From NCBI GenBank assembly GCA_002343485.1, contig DDST01000166.1:1-7986 (forward strand): DNA of 7,986 nucleotides. The letters are read 5' to 3'. Below the pieces are notes generated by a model. The model ran no database searches, was not told the DNA's origin, and saw only the letters and a program-made list of their open reading frames with translations. The translations under genes and the position numbers were made by a program. Below are positions 1 to 6,333 of this stretch, piece after piece; position 1 is the stretch's first letter, and every line of letters starts with the position of its first letter. Source of the DNA: Proteobacteria bacterium UBA2383 (lineage in GTDB: Bacteria > Pseudomonadota > Gammaproteobacteria > Competibacterales > Competibacteraceae).

Positions 1-215
1 ACGGTAGAGAGTAAGGTGGTAAGTTGCTAGACGAGGCATGAATTATCAAAGCAACAACGCCATGAAGTTGAGGGAAAGAGGGTTCGCGGAAGGGTAGGGG
101 AGAGTACAATCCGGGATAGAATGGCCGTCTGGAATCACCCTGGAAGGTTATATGGGGATTAAGGCGCAAAAACATCAGATTAAGTCACTGATATTGTTAA
201 TAAAGGAAAAGCAGC
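1..215. other. Purine-rich leader region without a recognised gene
   Basis: This stretch holds no gene I can recognise. The plus strand is strikingly purine-rich between about 65 and 108. A short open frame (ATG at 38, TAG at 95-97, 19 codons) can be read, but it has no ribosome site and resembles nothing I know. An AT-rich hexamer at 148-153 (TTATAT) is a weak -10 candidate without a good -35 partner. I looked for a cobalamin riboswitch, which would suit the downstream gene, and saw no B12-box-like sequence. The region presumably carries the promoter and leader of the adenosyltransferase gene, or the tail of a unit to the left. Confidence 0.5.
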
Positions 216-767
216 ATGGGTAATCGGCTTTCCAAGATCTACACTCGAACGGGTGATCAAGGTACGACCGGGTTAGGTGATGGCAACCGGGTAGCGAAGG
301 ACTGTCCGCGCATCGAGGCCATTGGCGCAGTAGACGAGTTAAACTGTGCCATCGGGCGGGTGCTGACGCATGATCTGCGAGGACCAGTGCGTGATTGTTT
401 GCAGGAGGTTCAGCACCGGTTATTTGATCTGGGCGGGGAGATAAGCATTCCCGGTTATCAAGCGGTCAAGGACGAGAACGTGGCGGAGTTGGAAGCCATG
501 TTGAATAATTTCAATGAACAATTACCTCCACTGAAAGAATTTATTCTACCAGGCGGCGGTCAGGGAGCGGCAGATTGCCATATGGCGCGGGCAATCTGCC
601 GGCGTGCTGAACGGCGGGTTATCTCGTTGGCACAGGAGGAAACGGTCAATGAACCGGCACGAGTTTATCTAAACCGGCTATCGGATCTGTTATTTGTGCT
701 GTGCCGGGTCATCGTGCGTGACGAAAGTGGCCTCGAAGTGTTATGGCGTAATCCTAGTCGTAGCTAA
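216..767 (+). CDS. pduO: PduO-type corrinoid (cob(I)alamin) adenosyltransferase
   Basis: Transfers the 5'-deoxyadenosyl group of ATP to reduced cob(I)alamin, making adenosylcobalamin in the cytoplasm. At 183 residues it has normal length for the trimeric PduO/MMAB family. The N-terminal ATP-binding motif lies at residues 10-23 (TRTGDQGTTGLGDG), followed by VDELN at 39-43, FILPGG at 109-114, the arginine-rich CRRAERR at 128-134 and NRLSDLLF at 153-160. F109, R129, R133 and N153 probably match residues known in PduO structures to act at the cobalt or ATP sites; this mapping is from memory. The ATG at 216 follows a purine-rich AAGGAAAA (203-210), a good ribosome site. The gene stands alone and converges on pilR. 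No propanediol-use or cobalamin-synthesis genes are in view, so a housekeeping role in B12 salvage or activation is more likely than a microcompartment role. The symbol names the enzyme family, not a pdu operon. Confidence 0.95.
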   Translation: MGNRLSKIYTRTGDQGTTGLGDGNRVAKDCPRIEAIGAVDELNCAIGRVLTHDLRGPVRDCLQEVQHRLFDLGGEISIPGYQAVKDENVAELEAMLNNFNEQLPPLKEFILPGGGQGAADCHMARAICRRAERRVISLAQEETVNEPARVYLNRLSDLLFVLCRVIVRDESGLEVLWRNPSRS

Positions 768-788
768 TATATTAAAATATAAAGTTTT
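768..788. other. AT-rich 21-base gap between converging genes
   Basis: The adenosyltransferase stop (TAA, 765-767) and the PilR stop (TGA on the minus strand, 789-791) are separated by 21 bases, of which 20 are A or T. There is no GC-rich hairpin followed by a T run on either strand, so no ordinary intrinsic terminator serves either gene here. Transcripts from both sides probably run into each other unless Rho or another mechanism stops them. Confidence 0.6.
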
Positions 789-2222
789 TCAATCTAATCC
801 CAACTTCTTGAGCCGATATCGCAGTGCCCGGAAGCTGATACCCAGCTTTTCTGCGGCAGCAGTCTTGTTGTAGCGGGTCGCTTCCAGTGCGCGCATGATC
901 GCTGCCCTTTCCAAGTTTTCCAAATAGCCTTCTAGATCGCTCACGATCGGCGCCGAGGGATAAGGCACTGTCTTAGGTTCGAAATCGATCGATGCAGGCA
1001 GATCAGGCAACAGGTCGGCAGGCATCGCTTCCTGGGCAGGCGTAGTGACTGGCAATGGACGAAGCGAGGTGGATTCTCTGGTTGGCAGCAGCAAATCCTC
1101 GGCCTGGATCACATCGCCTTCACAGAGAGTAAACGCTCGTTCCAGAATATTTTCTAGCTCGCGAATATTGCCTGGAAACGTATAGGTTCGCAGTGTGGCT
1201 AGGGCTGTTGGCGCCAGTTTGGGCGACGTCTCGCTGGTGTCATGACTCAGCCGGTTAAGAATGGCCTCAGCCAGTTCCGGGATATCCTCGGGATGCTCAC
1301 GCAAACTGGGCAACCGCATCTGGATGACATTCAACCGGTAGAACAAATCCTGGCGGAAGATGCCGTCTTGAACGAGTGTTGTCAGACTTTTATGTGTGGC
1401 GCTTAGAATACGTACGTCGGTGGCGATTTCTACCGGTGCGCCCACCGGGCGCACTGCCCGCTCTTGGATTGCTCGCAGCAATTTTACCTGCATATGCGCT
1501 GGCAGTTCCGCAACTTCGTCCAGGAACAGGGTGCCGCCCTGCGCTGCCTGGAACAGTCCACCTTTGTCCTGGGTCGCGCCGGTGAAACTGCCTTTTTTAT
1601 AACCGAAGAACTCGCTTTCCATAAGGTGTTCAGGAATTGCCCCGCAATTGACCGGCACAAACGGCTTGTCGGCTCTTGGCCCCGACAAGTGGATGAGTCG
1701 AGCGGCCAATTCTTTGCCAGTCCCTGACTCGCCGTTGATCAGGATAGGTGCTTGGCTGCGTGCCAGTTTGGCGATCAATGCTCGAACCTCCGCCATCACC
1801 GGTGACTGGCCGAGTAAAATGGGGCGGCTTTCGCCAGAACGGCTTTCCCCGCTGCGGTTCAACCGCAGAGCGGTTGCGACCATGTTGCGCAGCACCGCTA
1901 CTTCAAAGGGTTTGGGAACGAAATCAAAAGCCCCCATTTTGAGTGCTTCCACTGCACTCTCGACATTACCATGGGCAGTGATCACCGCTACTGGCAGGTT
2001 GGCATAGTGCTTTTGAATGTGCGCGACCAGATCCAACCCATTACCGTCGGGCAACCGCAGATCGGTAATGCAGAAGCTGAACGGCTGACGTTTGAGCAAG
2101 GCGCGTGCCTCGCTCAGGTTTTCTGCCGGCAGGCAAGTTACGCCTAGCGGTAGCAAAGTCATTTCGATCAGTTCGCGGATGTCGGCTTCATCATCCACAA
2201 TTAATGCATTGCAGGCATCCAT
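789..2222 (-). CDS. pilR: PilR, sigma-54-dependent response regulator of type IV pili
   Basis: A 477-residue NtrC-class activator, the partner of PilS; in Pseudomonas PilR drives pilA from a sigma-54 promoter. The receiver domain (about 5-120) has the acidic pair D11/D12, phospho-acceptor D54, T82 and K104. The AAA+ domain (about 136-378) has Walker A GESGTGKE at 164-171, the sigma-54-contacting GSFTGA loop at 211-216 (PilR-type variant of GAFTGA) and Walker B with LDE at 234-236. A proline-rich linker (about 380-425) leads to a Fis-type helix-turn-helix at about 445-476 (NKTAAAEKLGISFRALRYR). It is somewhat longer than the roughly 445-residue Pseudomonas protein, the excess being mainly in linkers, including a tandem SGESR at 124-133. 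The frame is open further upstream, but the ATG at 2222 is chosen because the receiver domain begins there and a strong ribosome site precedes it. Its start overlaps the PilS stop by one base, implying translational coupling. Confidence 0.95.
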   Translation of the reverse strand: MDACNALIVDDEADIRELIEMTLLPLGVTCLPAENLSEARALLKRQPFSFCITDLRLPDGNGLDLVAHIQKHYANLPVAVITAHGNVESAVEALKMGAFDFVPKPFEVAVLRNMVATALRLNRSGESRSGESRPILLGQSPVMAEVRALIAKLARSQAPILINGESGTGKELAARLIHLSGPRADKPFVPVNCGAIPEHLMESEFFGYKKGSFTGATQDKGGLFQAAQGGTLFLDEVAELPAHMQVKLLRAIQERAVRPVGAPVEIATDVRILSATHKSLTTLVQDGIFRQDLFYRLNVIQMRLPSLREHPEDIPELAEAILNRLSHDTSETSPKLAPTALATLRTYTFPGNIRELENILERAFTLCEGDVIQAEDLLLPTRESTSLRPLPVTTPAQEAMPADLLPDLPASIDFEPKTVPYPSAPIVSDLEGYLENLERAAIMRALEATRYNKTAAAEKLGISFRALRYRLKKLGLD

Positions 2223-3967
2223 TAATCCTTCTCCAGTGTGGAATGGGTGGGAGCGAAGTTGATGCGAAAACAACTGCCGCCTTCGGCGATCGGCAGATAT
2301 TGCAACTGAGCGCGGTTGGCCTCGCACAATTCCCGGGCTAAATACAGGCCCAGGCCGGTACCCTTAGCCCGAGTAGTGAAAAAAGGTTCGAACAGGTGGG
2401 TAATGTTCTCTGCGGTAATGCCAGGTCCAGCATCGCGCACCTCAAGGAACGGCCGTCCATGGCTGTTTTCCTGGCCGGCCCGCAGTTCAACTTGGGGTGT
2501 CTCGCCTGAACGGACTCCATGCTGGTAAGCATTAGCGCACAGATTCCAGAGTACCTGCCGTAACTGATGAGGATCAAAAACGACGGTCAGGCCGGCTGGA
2601 TCGATCTGTTGACGCCACTCGGGTAGCGGGCCGTCCAAACTTCTCAACAATTCTTCATGGAACGTTTCCAGCCACGATGCTAGGGCAACCCGCTCCGGCT
2701 TTATGCGGTCGCGCCGTGCCAGGTCGAGAACGTCGCCGATAATACGGTTGGCGCGCTTGACATTGTCATGGGCGATCCGGGCCAGCCGCTGGTCGCTGGT
2801 GCTAGCGCTAGTCGACTCTTCTAACAATTGAACGGCGTGGCTGATCGCCGCCAGCGGGTTGCGGATTTCATGGGCGATGCTGGCGGTCAGCCGTCCTAAT
2901 GCCGCCAGTTTGATTTGCTGTAGCTGGGCAGCCGTCTGATCAGAGTCTTCCAGTAGAATTAAAACGCTGGCTGCCTGGCGGCCGCTAAGCCGGGTAAAGC
3001 GTGGAATCAATTCCGGGCGATATTCAGCGGGCCGGAAAGGAGAGATGTCGGGACCGCCATCCTGCAACCAGCGTTCGAGACGTTGGCTTAACGCTGGCGA
3101 CAACTCACGTAGGGGAGTGCCTGGCTCAGCATTTCGGATGTCGAGCCATTCGCGGGCAGTGTCGTTGAGTAATTCGAGCCGGCCGGCGACATCAACCACC
3201 ACTACACCGTTTTGTAAGTGGCGGATAATCCCCTGGCTTAACTCGGCGACTTCTAACAATTCCCAGGTTCGTTGCCGCGCCAGCGCCTCGCTACGCCGGG
3301 CGCGCTCAGCCAAGGCATGGGTCAGCCCGGCAGCAATGAATAACATGGAACCGAGTATCCCTAGCCGAACCCAGTCATCGCTGGTATTCCCCAGATGATC
3401 CCAGAAAGTGATCCAGGGATCTGACCCACGTCCTAGTTGAGCCTGTGTACCGGCAGCCTGCCAGCGCTCTATCAGCCAGGAGGCGATCAGTAGGAAAAAA
3501 CCCAGCGCAGCGGCAAGCAGCGCTGAGATCAACGGTAGTAGGATGGCACTGGCGGCGACCGCGGCGATCAGTAGGCTGTTTAAGCTACTGGCCAGTCCGC
3601 CCGAGGCGTTGATCATGATAGTCAGTGCTGTCAGGTCGATGAGCATTTGCAAGTGGACCTGAACCGATAATCGAGGTTGTCGCCAGTAGCTGCCTGCAAT
3701 CGAAATGACCGCTAGCATCATGTAAATGACTGTGGTACCCAGGAACAGCCATGGTTCCTGCTGACCGAACAGCCGGTTTTGTTCGTCCAAGACAAACACC
3801 GCCAGCAGCAATGCCGCCAGGATCAGCCGGTAAATACTGGTGGCCCGGAACACGAGCCATAGATGGCGGCGGTCCACGAAGCGGTCAGTGGCTGAATGAA
3901 TGGGTAAGTAGGGTAGAGTCATTACAGAACGGTGCGTGGCAGCGGCTTCTCGGTAAGGCGGCGACAT
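2222..3967 (-). CDS. pilS: PilS, membrane sensor histidine kinase of type IV pili
   Basis: A 581-residue inner-membrane histidine kinase that phosphorylates PilR. About six hydrophobic segments fill the N-terminal third (roughly residues 44-62, 72-92, 103-120, 128-147, 148-166 and 200-218). Then comes a PAS-like region (about 235-340), the HisKA dimerisation helix with phospho-acceptor H366 (ASIAHEIRNPLAA), and a HATPase domain with the N box at 474-484 (WNLCANAYQHG), G1 at 512-516 (DAGPG), F box at 527-530 (FEPFF) and G2 at 536-540 (GTGLG). The stretch RAKGTGLGLYLARELCEAN (533-551) is a PilS hallmark. In Pseudomonas the membrane part is reported to sense PilA. The start is uncertain: the ATG at 3967 gives the longest frame, an in-frame ATG at 3922 (residue 16) also precedes the first membrane segment, and neither has a clear ribosome site. 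It leads the pilSR unit and diverges from sucC. Confidence 0.93.
   Translation of the reverse strand: MSPPYREAAATHRSVMTLPYLPIHSATDRFVDRRHLWLVFRATSIYRLILAALLLAVFVLDEQNRLFGQQEPWLFLGTTVIYMMLAVISIAGSYWRQPRLSVQVHLQMLIDLTALTIMINASGGLASSLNSLLIAAVAASAILLPLISALLAAALGFFLLIASWLIERWQAAGTQAQLGRGSDPWITFWDHLGNTSDDWVRLGILGSMLFIAAGLTHALAERARRSEALARQRTWELLEVAELSQGIIRHLQNGVVVVDVAGRLELLNDTAREWLDIRNAEPGTPLRELSPALSQRLERWLQDGGPDISPFRPAEYRPELIPRFTRLSGRQAASVLILLEDSDQTAAQLQQIKLAALGRLTASIAHEIRNPLAAISHAVQLLEESTSASTSDQRLARIAHDNVKRANRIIGDVLDLARRDRIKPERVALASWLETFHEELLRSLDGPLPEWRQQIDPAGLTVVFDPHQLRQVLWNLCANAYQHGVRSGETPQVELRAGQENSHGRPFLEVRDAGPGITAENITHLFEPFFTTRAKGTGLGLYLARELCEANRAQLQYLPIAEGGSCFRINFAPTHSTLEKD
2227..2234 (-). 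promoter_or_regulatory. Ribosome-binding site of pilR inside the end of pilS
   Basis: On the minus strand GGAGAAGG lies four bases before the PilR ATG (2222-2220), with its GGAG core eight bases away, at the end of the PilS coding sequence. It decides the PilR start against the in-frame upstream extension. The TAATG junction, in which stop and start share an A, is typical of translationally coupled partners made in matched amounts. Confidence 0.8.
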
Positions 3968-4074
3968 CGCTATTCTAATCGCTATGAACGCAATATGGGC
4001 TGATTTTCATGGGCCGTTCGATCGTTCGTGGATAATCTTGTAGTCAGTATTATGATGATTAGGGTTTTTCAGGA

Positions 4075-4080
4075 TACAAT
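4075..4080 (+). promoter_or_regulatory. Candidate sucC -10 hexamer (TACAAT)
   Basis: TACAAT matches the sigma-70 -10 consensus at five of six positions and sits 35 bases before the favoured sucC ATG. A start of transcription near 4087-4090 would give a leader of only about 26-29 bases. The spacing-appropriate upstream sequence (around 4051-4058) is a poor -35, so the promoter would need an activator or the call is wrong. Such a start would also remove the left arm of the adjacent hairpin. Confidence 0.35.
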
Positions 4081-4081
4081 G

Positions 4082-4101
4082 CTCTCTTCAACACAAGAGG
4101 G
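4082..4101 (+). other. Possible RNA hairpin overlapping the sucC ribosome site
   Basis: A 7-bp stem (4082-4088 with 4095-4101, including one G-U pair) closes a six-base loop, CAACAC. Its right arm contains most of the purine-rich AGAGGGAG (4096-4103), the only ribosome-site candidate for sucC. If transcripts begin upstream of 4082 the stem could reduce SucC translation. The stem is short and not GC-rich, so it could be chance. Confidence 0.3.
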
Positions 4102-4115
4102 AGATGTACTCCACC

Positions 4116-5279
4116 ATGAACCTGCACGAATACCAAGCAAAAGAACTTCTCCAGCAATTTGGCGTGGCGATTCCCAAGGGCATCAAGGTTACTTCCCAGC
4201 AGGAAGCGATCGAAGCCGCCAAGCAGGTGCGCGAAGGCGGACCCTGGGTGGTTAAGGCCCAGGTCCACGCGGGCGGTCGCGGCAAGGCCGGCGGCGTCAA
4301 GTTCGTTCGCACCATCCAAGATGTTGAGGAAGTGTCCGGCCGCCTGCTGGGTTCGACCTTGGTGACCAAACAGACCGGCGCGGAAGGCGTCAAGGTTCAC
4401 CAATTATTGATCCAGGACGGCGTGGACATCGCCAAGGAATATTATCTGAGCTGCCTGGTGGATCGCAGCAAGAAGCGCGTCATCCTGATCGGTTCCTCTG
4501 AAGGTGGTATGGATATTGAGGAAGTCGCTGCCAAGACACCGGAGAAGATTCTGACTCTGACGGTCGATCCAGCCGCTGGCATCCAGCCCTATCAGGCCCG
4601 CGATCTGGGTTTTAAGATGGGCATGGGCAAGAAGGAAGTCGACCAGCTGGTCAAAGTAGTGAGCGGCGTTTACAACCTGTTCGTCCAGAAAGATTGCAGT
4701 ATGGTCGAGATCAACCCGCTGATCGTGACTGCCGACGGCCAGGTCATGGCGTTGGACGCCAAGGTCAGTTTGGATGACAACGCCTTGTACCGGCACAAGG
4801 ATACCGCTGAAATGCGCGATCCCACGCAGGAAGACGAGCGTGAACATATCGCTCATGAGATCGGCCTAAACTACGTCGCCCTGGACGGCAGCATTGGTTG
4901 CATGGTCAACGGTGCCGGTTTGGCGATGGCGACCATGGACGTTATCAAGCTGCATGGCGGCGAACCGGCCAACTTCCTGGATGTCGGCGGTGGCGCGACG
5001 GCAGACCGCGTGGCCCGCGCGTTTAAGCTGATTCTGTCTTCCTCCAAGGTGAAGGCGATTCTGGTCAATATCTTTGGCGGCATCGTCCGCTGCGATACTA
5101 TTGCCGAGGGCATTATCACCGCTGTTAAGGAAGTGGGTCTGACACTACCTGTGGTCGTGCGCTTGCAAGGCACTAATGTGGAAGCGGGTCGCGAAATGCT
5201 GGCCAAATCCGGTATGAATATTATCGCTGCTGACGATCTCACCGACGCCGCCATGCAGGCGGTTGCCGCCGCGAAGTGA
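4116..5279 (+). CDS. sucC: Succinyl-CoA ligase (ADP-forming) beta subunit
   Basis: The nucleotide-binding subunit of succinyl-CoA synthetase, which with SucD converts succinyl-CoA to succinate and CoA while making ATP (or GTP) in the TCA cycle. The 387 residues match the 388 of E. coli SucC. The N-terminal ATP-grasp domain carries K47, the glycine-rich HAGGRGKAGG (51-60), and the metal ligands at E198, N200 and D214 (VEINPL, LDAK). The C-terminal ligase domain has GCMVNGAGLAM (261-271), the GGEPANFLDVGGGAT stretch (281-295) and NIFGGIVRCD (318-327), which contacts the SucD phosphohistidine. The start at 4116 is chosen because MNLHEYQAK is the nearly universal N terminus. An in-frame ATG at 4104 would add four residues but lies hard against AGAGGGAG (4096-4103), too close to use it well. 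The codon use looks biased to C/G-ending codons, as in highly expressed genes. sucAB and sdh are not in view. Confidence 0.98.
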   Translation: MNLHEYQAKELLQQFGVAIPKGIKVTSQQEAIEAAKQVREGGPWVVKAQVHAGGRGKAGGVKFVRTIQDVEEVSGRLLGSTLVTKQTGAEGVKVHQLLIQDGVDIAKEYYLSCLVDRSKKRVILIGSSEGGMDIEEVAAKTPEKILTLTVDPAAGIQPYQARDLGFKMGMGKKEVDQLVKVVSGVYNLFVQKDCSMVEINPLIVTADGQVMALDAKVSLDDNALYRHKDTAEMRDPTQEDEREHIAHEIGLNYVALDGSIGCMVNGAGLAMATMDVIKLHGGEPANFLDVGGGATADRVARAFKLILSSSKVKAILVNIFGGIVRCDTIAEGIITAVKEVGLTLPVVVRLQGTNVEAGREMLAKSGMNIIAADDLTDAAMQAVAAAK

Positions 5280-5324
5280 TCCGGCGCGCTTTCGGCTTCC
5301 ACGAACAGAGAGAACCAGACGACC

Positions 5325-6200
5325 ATGAGTATTCTGATCAATAAAGACACCAAGGTGATCTGCCAAGGCTTCACCGGCTCGCAAGGCACTTTCCATGCTG
5401 AACAGGCGATTGCCTACGGCACCAACCTGGTTGGCGGCATCAGCCCCGGCAAAGGGGGCAGCACCCATCTGGGCAAACCGGTATTCAATACTGTATATGA
5501 AGCGGTCGCTGCGACCGGTGCCAACGCCACCATGATCTATGTGCCGGCCCCGTTTGCTGGCGATGCGATTCTGGAAGCGGCGGACGCTGGCATCAAGGTT
5601 ATTGCCTGCATTACCGAAGGTATCCCCGTCATGGATATGCTGAAGGTGAAAGCGGTGCTGACCAACAATTACCCGGATGTGTATCTAATCGGCCCGAACT
5701 GCCCCGGAGTGATCACCCCAGGCGAATGCAAGATGGGTATCATGCCCGGCCACATCCATCTACCCGGTAAGATCGGTATCGTCTCCCGTTCTGGCACCCT
5801 GACTTATGAGGCGGTCTGGCAGACCACCCAGGCCGGTTTGGGCCAGAGCACTTGTATCGGCATTGGTGGTGACCCCATCCACGGTGTGAGCTTTGTCGAT
5901 GTGCTGAAGTTATTCAAGGATGACCCGCAGACCGAAGGCATCGTAATGGTCGGTGAAATTGGTGGTTCGGCCGAAGAAGAAGGGGCTGCCTTCATTAAGG
6001 CCAACATTACGAAGCCGGTGGTTGCGTACATTGCGGGCGTTACTGCGCCTCCCGGTAAGCGCATGGGTCATGCTGGCGCCATTATCATGGGCGGTAAAGG
6101 TACTGCTGCTGACAAGTTTGCAGCCCTGGAAGCCGCTGGTGCTACGATTGTTCGCTCCCCGGCAGACATCGGTGCAGCGATGAAGGGTTTCTTTAGCTAA
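5325..6200 (+). CDS. sucD: Succinyl-CoA ligase (ADP-forming) alpha subunit
   Basis: The CoA-binding, phosphohistidine-bearing subunit of succinyl-CoA synthetase. At 291 residues it is about two longer than E. coli SucD, the extra residues lying near 113-119 in the otherwise similar sequence. An N-terminal Rossmann CoA-binding domain (about 1-130) begins MSILINKDTKVICQGFTGSQ and contains YVPAPF (72-77) and ITEGIP (96-101). GPNCPGVITPGECK (123-136) and GIVSRSGTLTYE (151-162) follow. The ligase domain holds the active-site histidine H249 in GKRMGHAGAI (244-253) and the EIGGSAEEE motif (211-219). All key residues are present. The ATG follows AGAGAGAA (5307-5314) at a ten-base spacing. A 45-base gap after sucC, with no terminator in it, indicates one sucCD transcript, and a strong terminator 21 bases past the stop ends it. 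Confidence 0.98.
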   Translation: MSILINKDTKVICQGFTGSQGTFHAEQAIAYGTNLVGGISPGKGGSTHLGKPVFNTVYEAVAATGANATMIYVPAPFAGDAILEAADAGIKVIACITEGIPVMDMLKVKAVLTNNYPDVYLIGPNCPGVITPGECKMGIMPGHIHLPGKIGIVSRSGTLTYEAVWQTTQAGLGQSTCIGIGGDPIHGVSFVDVLKLFKDDPQTEGIVMVGEIGGSAEEEGAAFIKANITKPVVAYIAGVTAPPGKRMGHAGAIIMGGKGTAADKFAALEAAGATIVRSPADIGAAMKGFFS

Positions 6201-6220
6201 TATCTGTTGTTGAGAGTTCG

Positions 6221-6266
6221 GCGCGGGGCGCAATAGCGAAAGCGTATTGTGTCCCGCGCTTTTTTT
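6221..6266 (+). terminator. Strong intrinsic terminator of the sucCD unit
   Basis: A 15-bp stem (6221-6235 with 6245-6259), with all pairs formed including two G-U, is rooted in GCGCGGG/CCCGCGC and capped by GCGAAAGCG. The cap can itself fold as two G-C pairs around a GAAA tetraloop with one unpaired G. Seven T residues (6260-6266) follow at once. It is oriented for plus-strand transcription only; the left flank has no A run to serve the minus strand. It lies 20 bases after the sucD stop. Confidence 0.93.
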
Positions 6267-6333
6267 GTGCGGCGGAGGCGTGATCGTATTCTGCGTAATC
6301 CCCCGTTTTGTTGTTTTGACTCGGGTACAGTCA
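6267..6333 (+). promoter_or_regulatory. nadE leader region
   Basis: The 67 bases between the terminator and the favoured nadE ATG should hold its promoter and ribosome site. A perfect GGAGG lies at 6274-6278, but the only start near it is an in-frame GTG at 6280, one base away, and the preferred ATG is 55 bases downstream. A TTGACT (6316-6321) resembles a -35, but its -10 would fall within the gene. No convincing promoter pair was found. Confidence 0.4.

Larger units (their letters stand above)
3968..4115. promoter_or_regulatory. Divergent pilS-sucC intergenic control region
   Basis: These 148 bases must hold the promoters for both pilS (minus) and sucC (plus), since the genes point away from each other. 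They are AT-richer than the flanking genes. Visible elements are an imperfect tandem 8-mer, CGTTCGAT then CGTTCGTG (4015-4030), several AT-rich hexamers such as GATAAT (4031-4036), a -10-like TACAAT (4075-4080), and a hairpin over the sucC ribosome site (4082-4101). I could not find a full -35/-10 pair for pilS, nor a sigma-54 -24/-12 element on either strand. Confidence 0.6.

Noticed and set aside
38..97. Short 19-codon open frame as a leader peptide or transposase remnant
   Set aside because: It has no ribosome site, no recognisable residues and no attenuator-type hairpin after it, so it is most likely chance.
1..215. Cobalamin riboswitch before the adenosyltransferase gene
   Set aside because: The function makes one plausible, but I see no B12-box-like motif or supporting helices, and 215 bases hold no clear match. 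A covariance-model search would be the decisive test.
2223..2327. Extended PilR start 35 codons upstream of 2222
   Set aside because: The extension is arginine- and histidine-rich sequence read from the 3' end of pilS in another frame. The receiver domain begins at the ATG at 2222, which has its own strong ribosome site.
1376..2341. Several plus-strand open frames opposite pilR
   Set aside because: They overlap each other and the pilR coding sequence, have no family resemblance, and arise from codon bias of the real gene on the other strand.
2802..2811. Perfect 10-bp palindrome CTAGCGCTAG
   Set aside because: It lies within pilS, encoding a serine/threonine/alanine stretch. One such palindrome is unremarkable in 8 kb and it has no flanking symmetry.
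3968..4115. Sigma-54 (-24/-12) promoter in the pilS-sucC spacer
   Set aside because: I looked for the TGGCAC-N5-TTGC pattern on both strands because PilR is a sigma-54 activator, and found none.
4404..5468. Long open frames on the minus strand opposite sucC and sucD (150, 172 and 107 codons)
   Set aside because: They are complements of highly biased, GC-rich coding sequence, have no recognisable domains or ribosome sites, and lie wholly opposite conserved genes. They are shadow frames, not genes.
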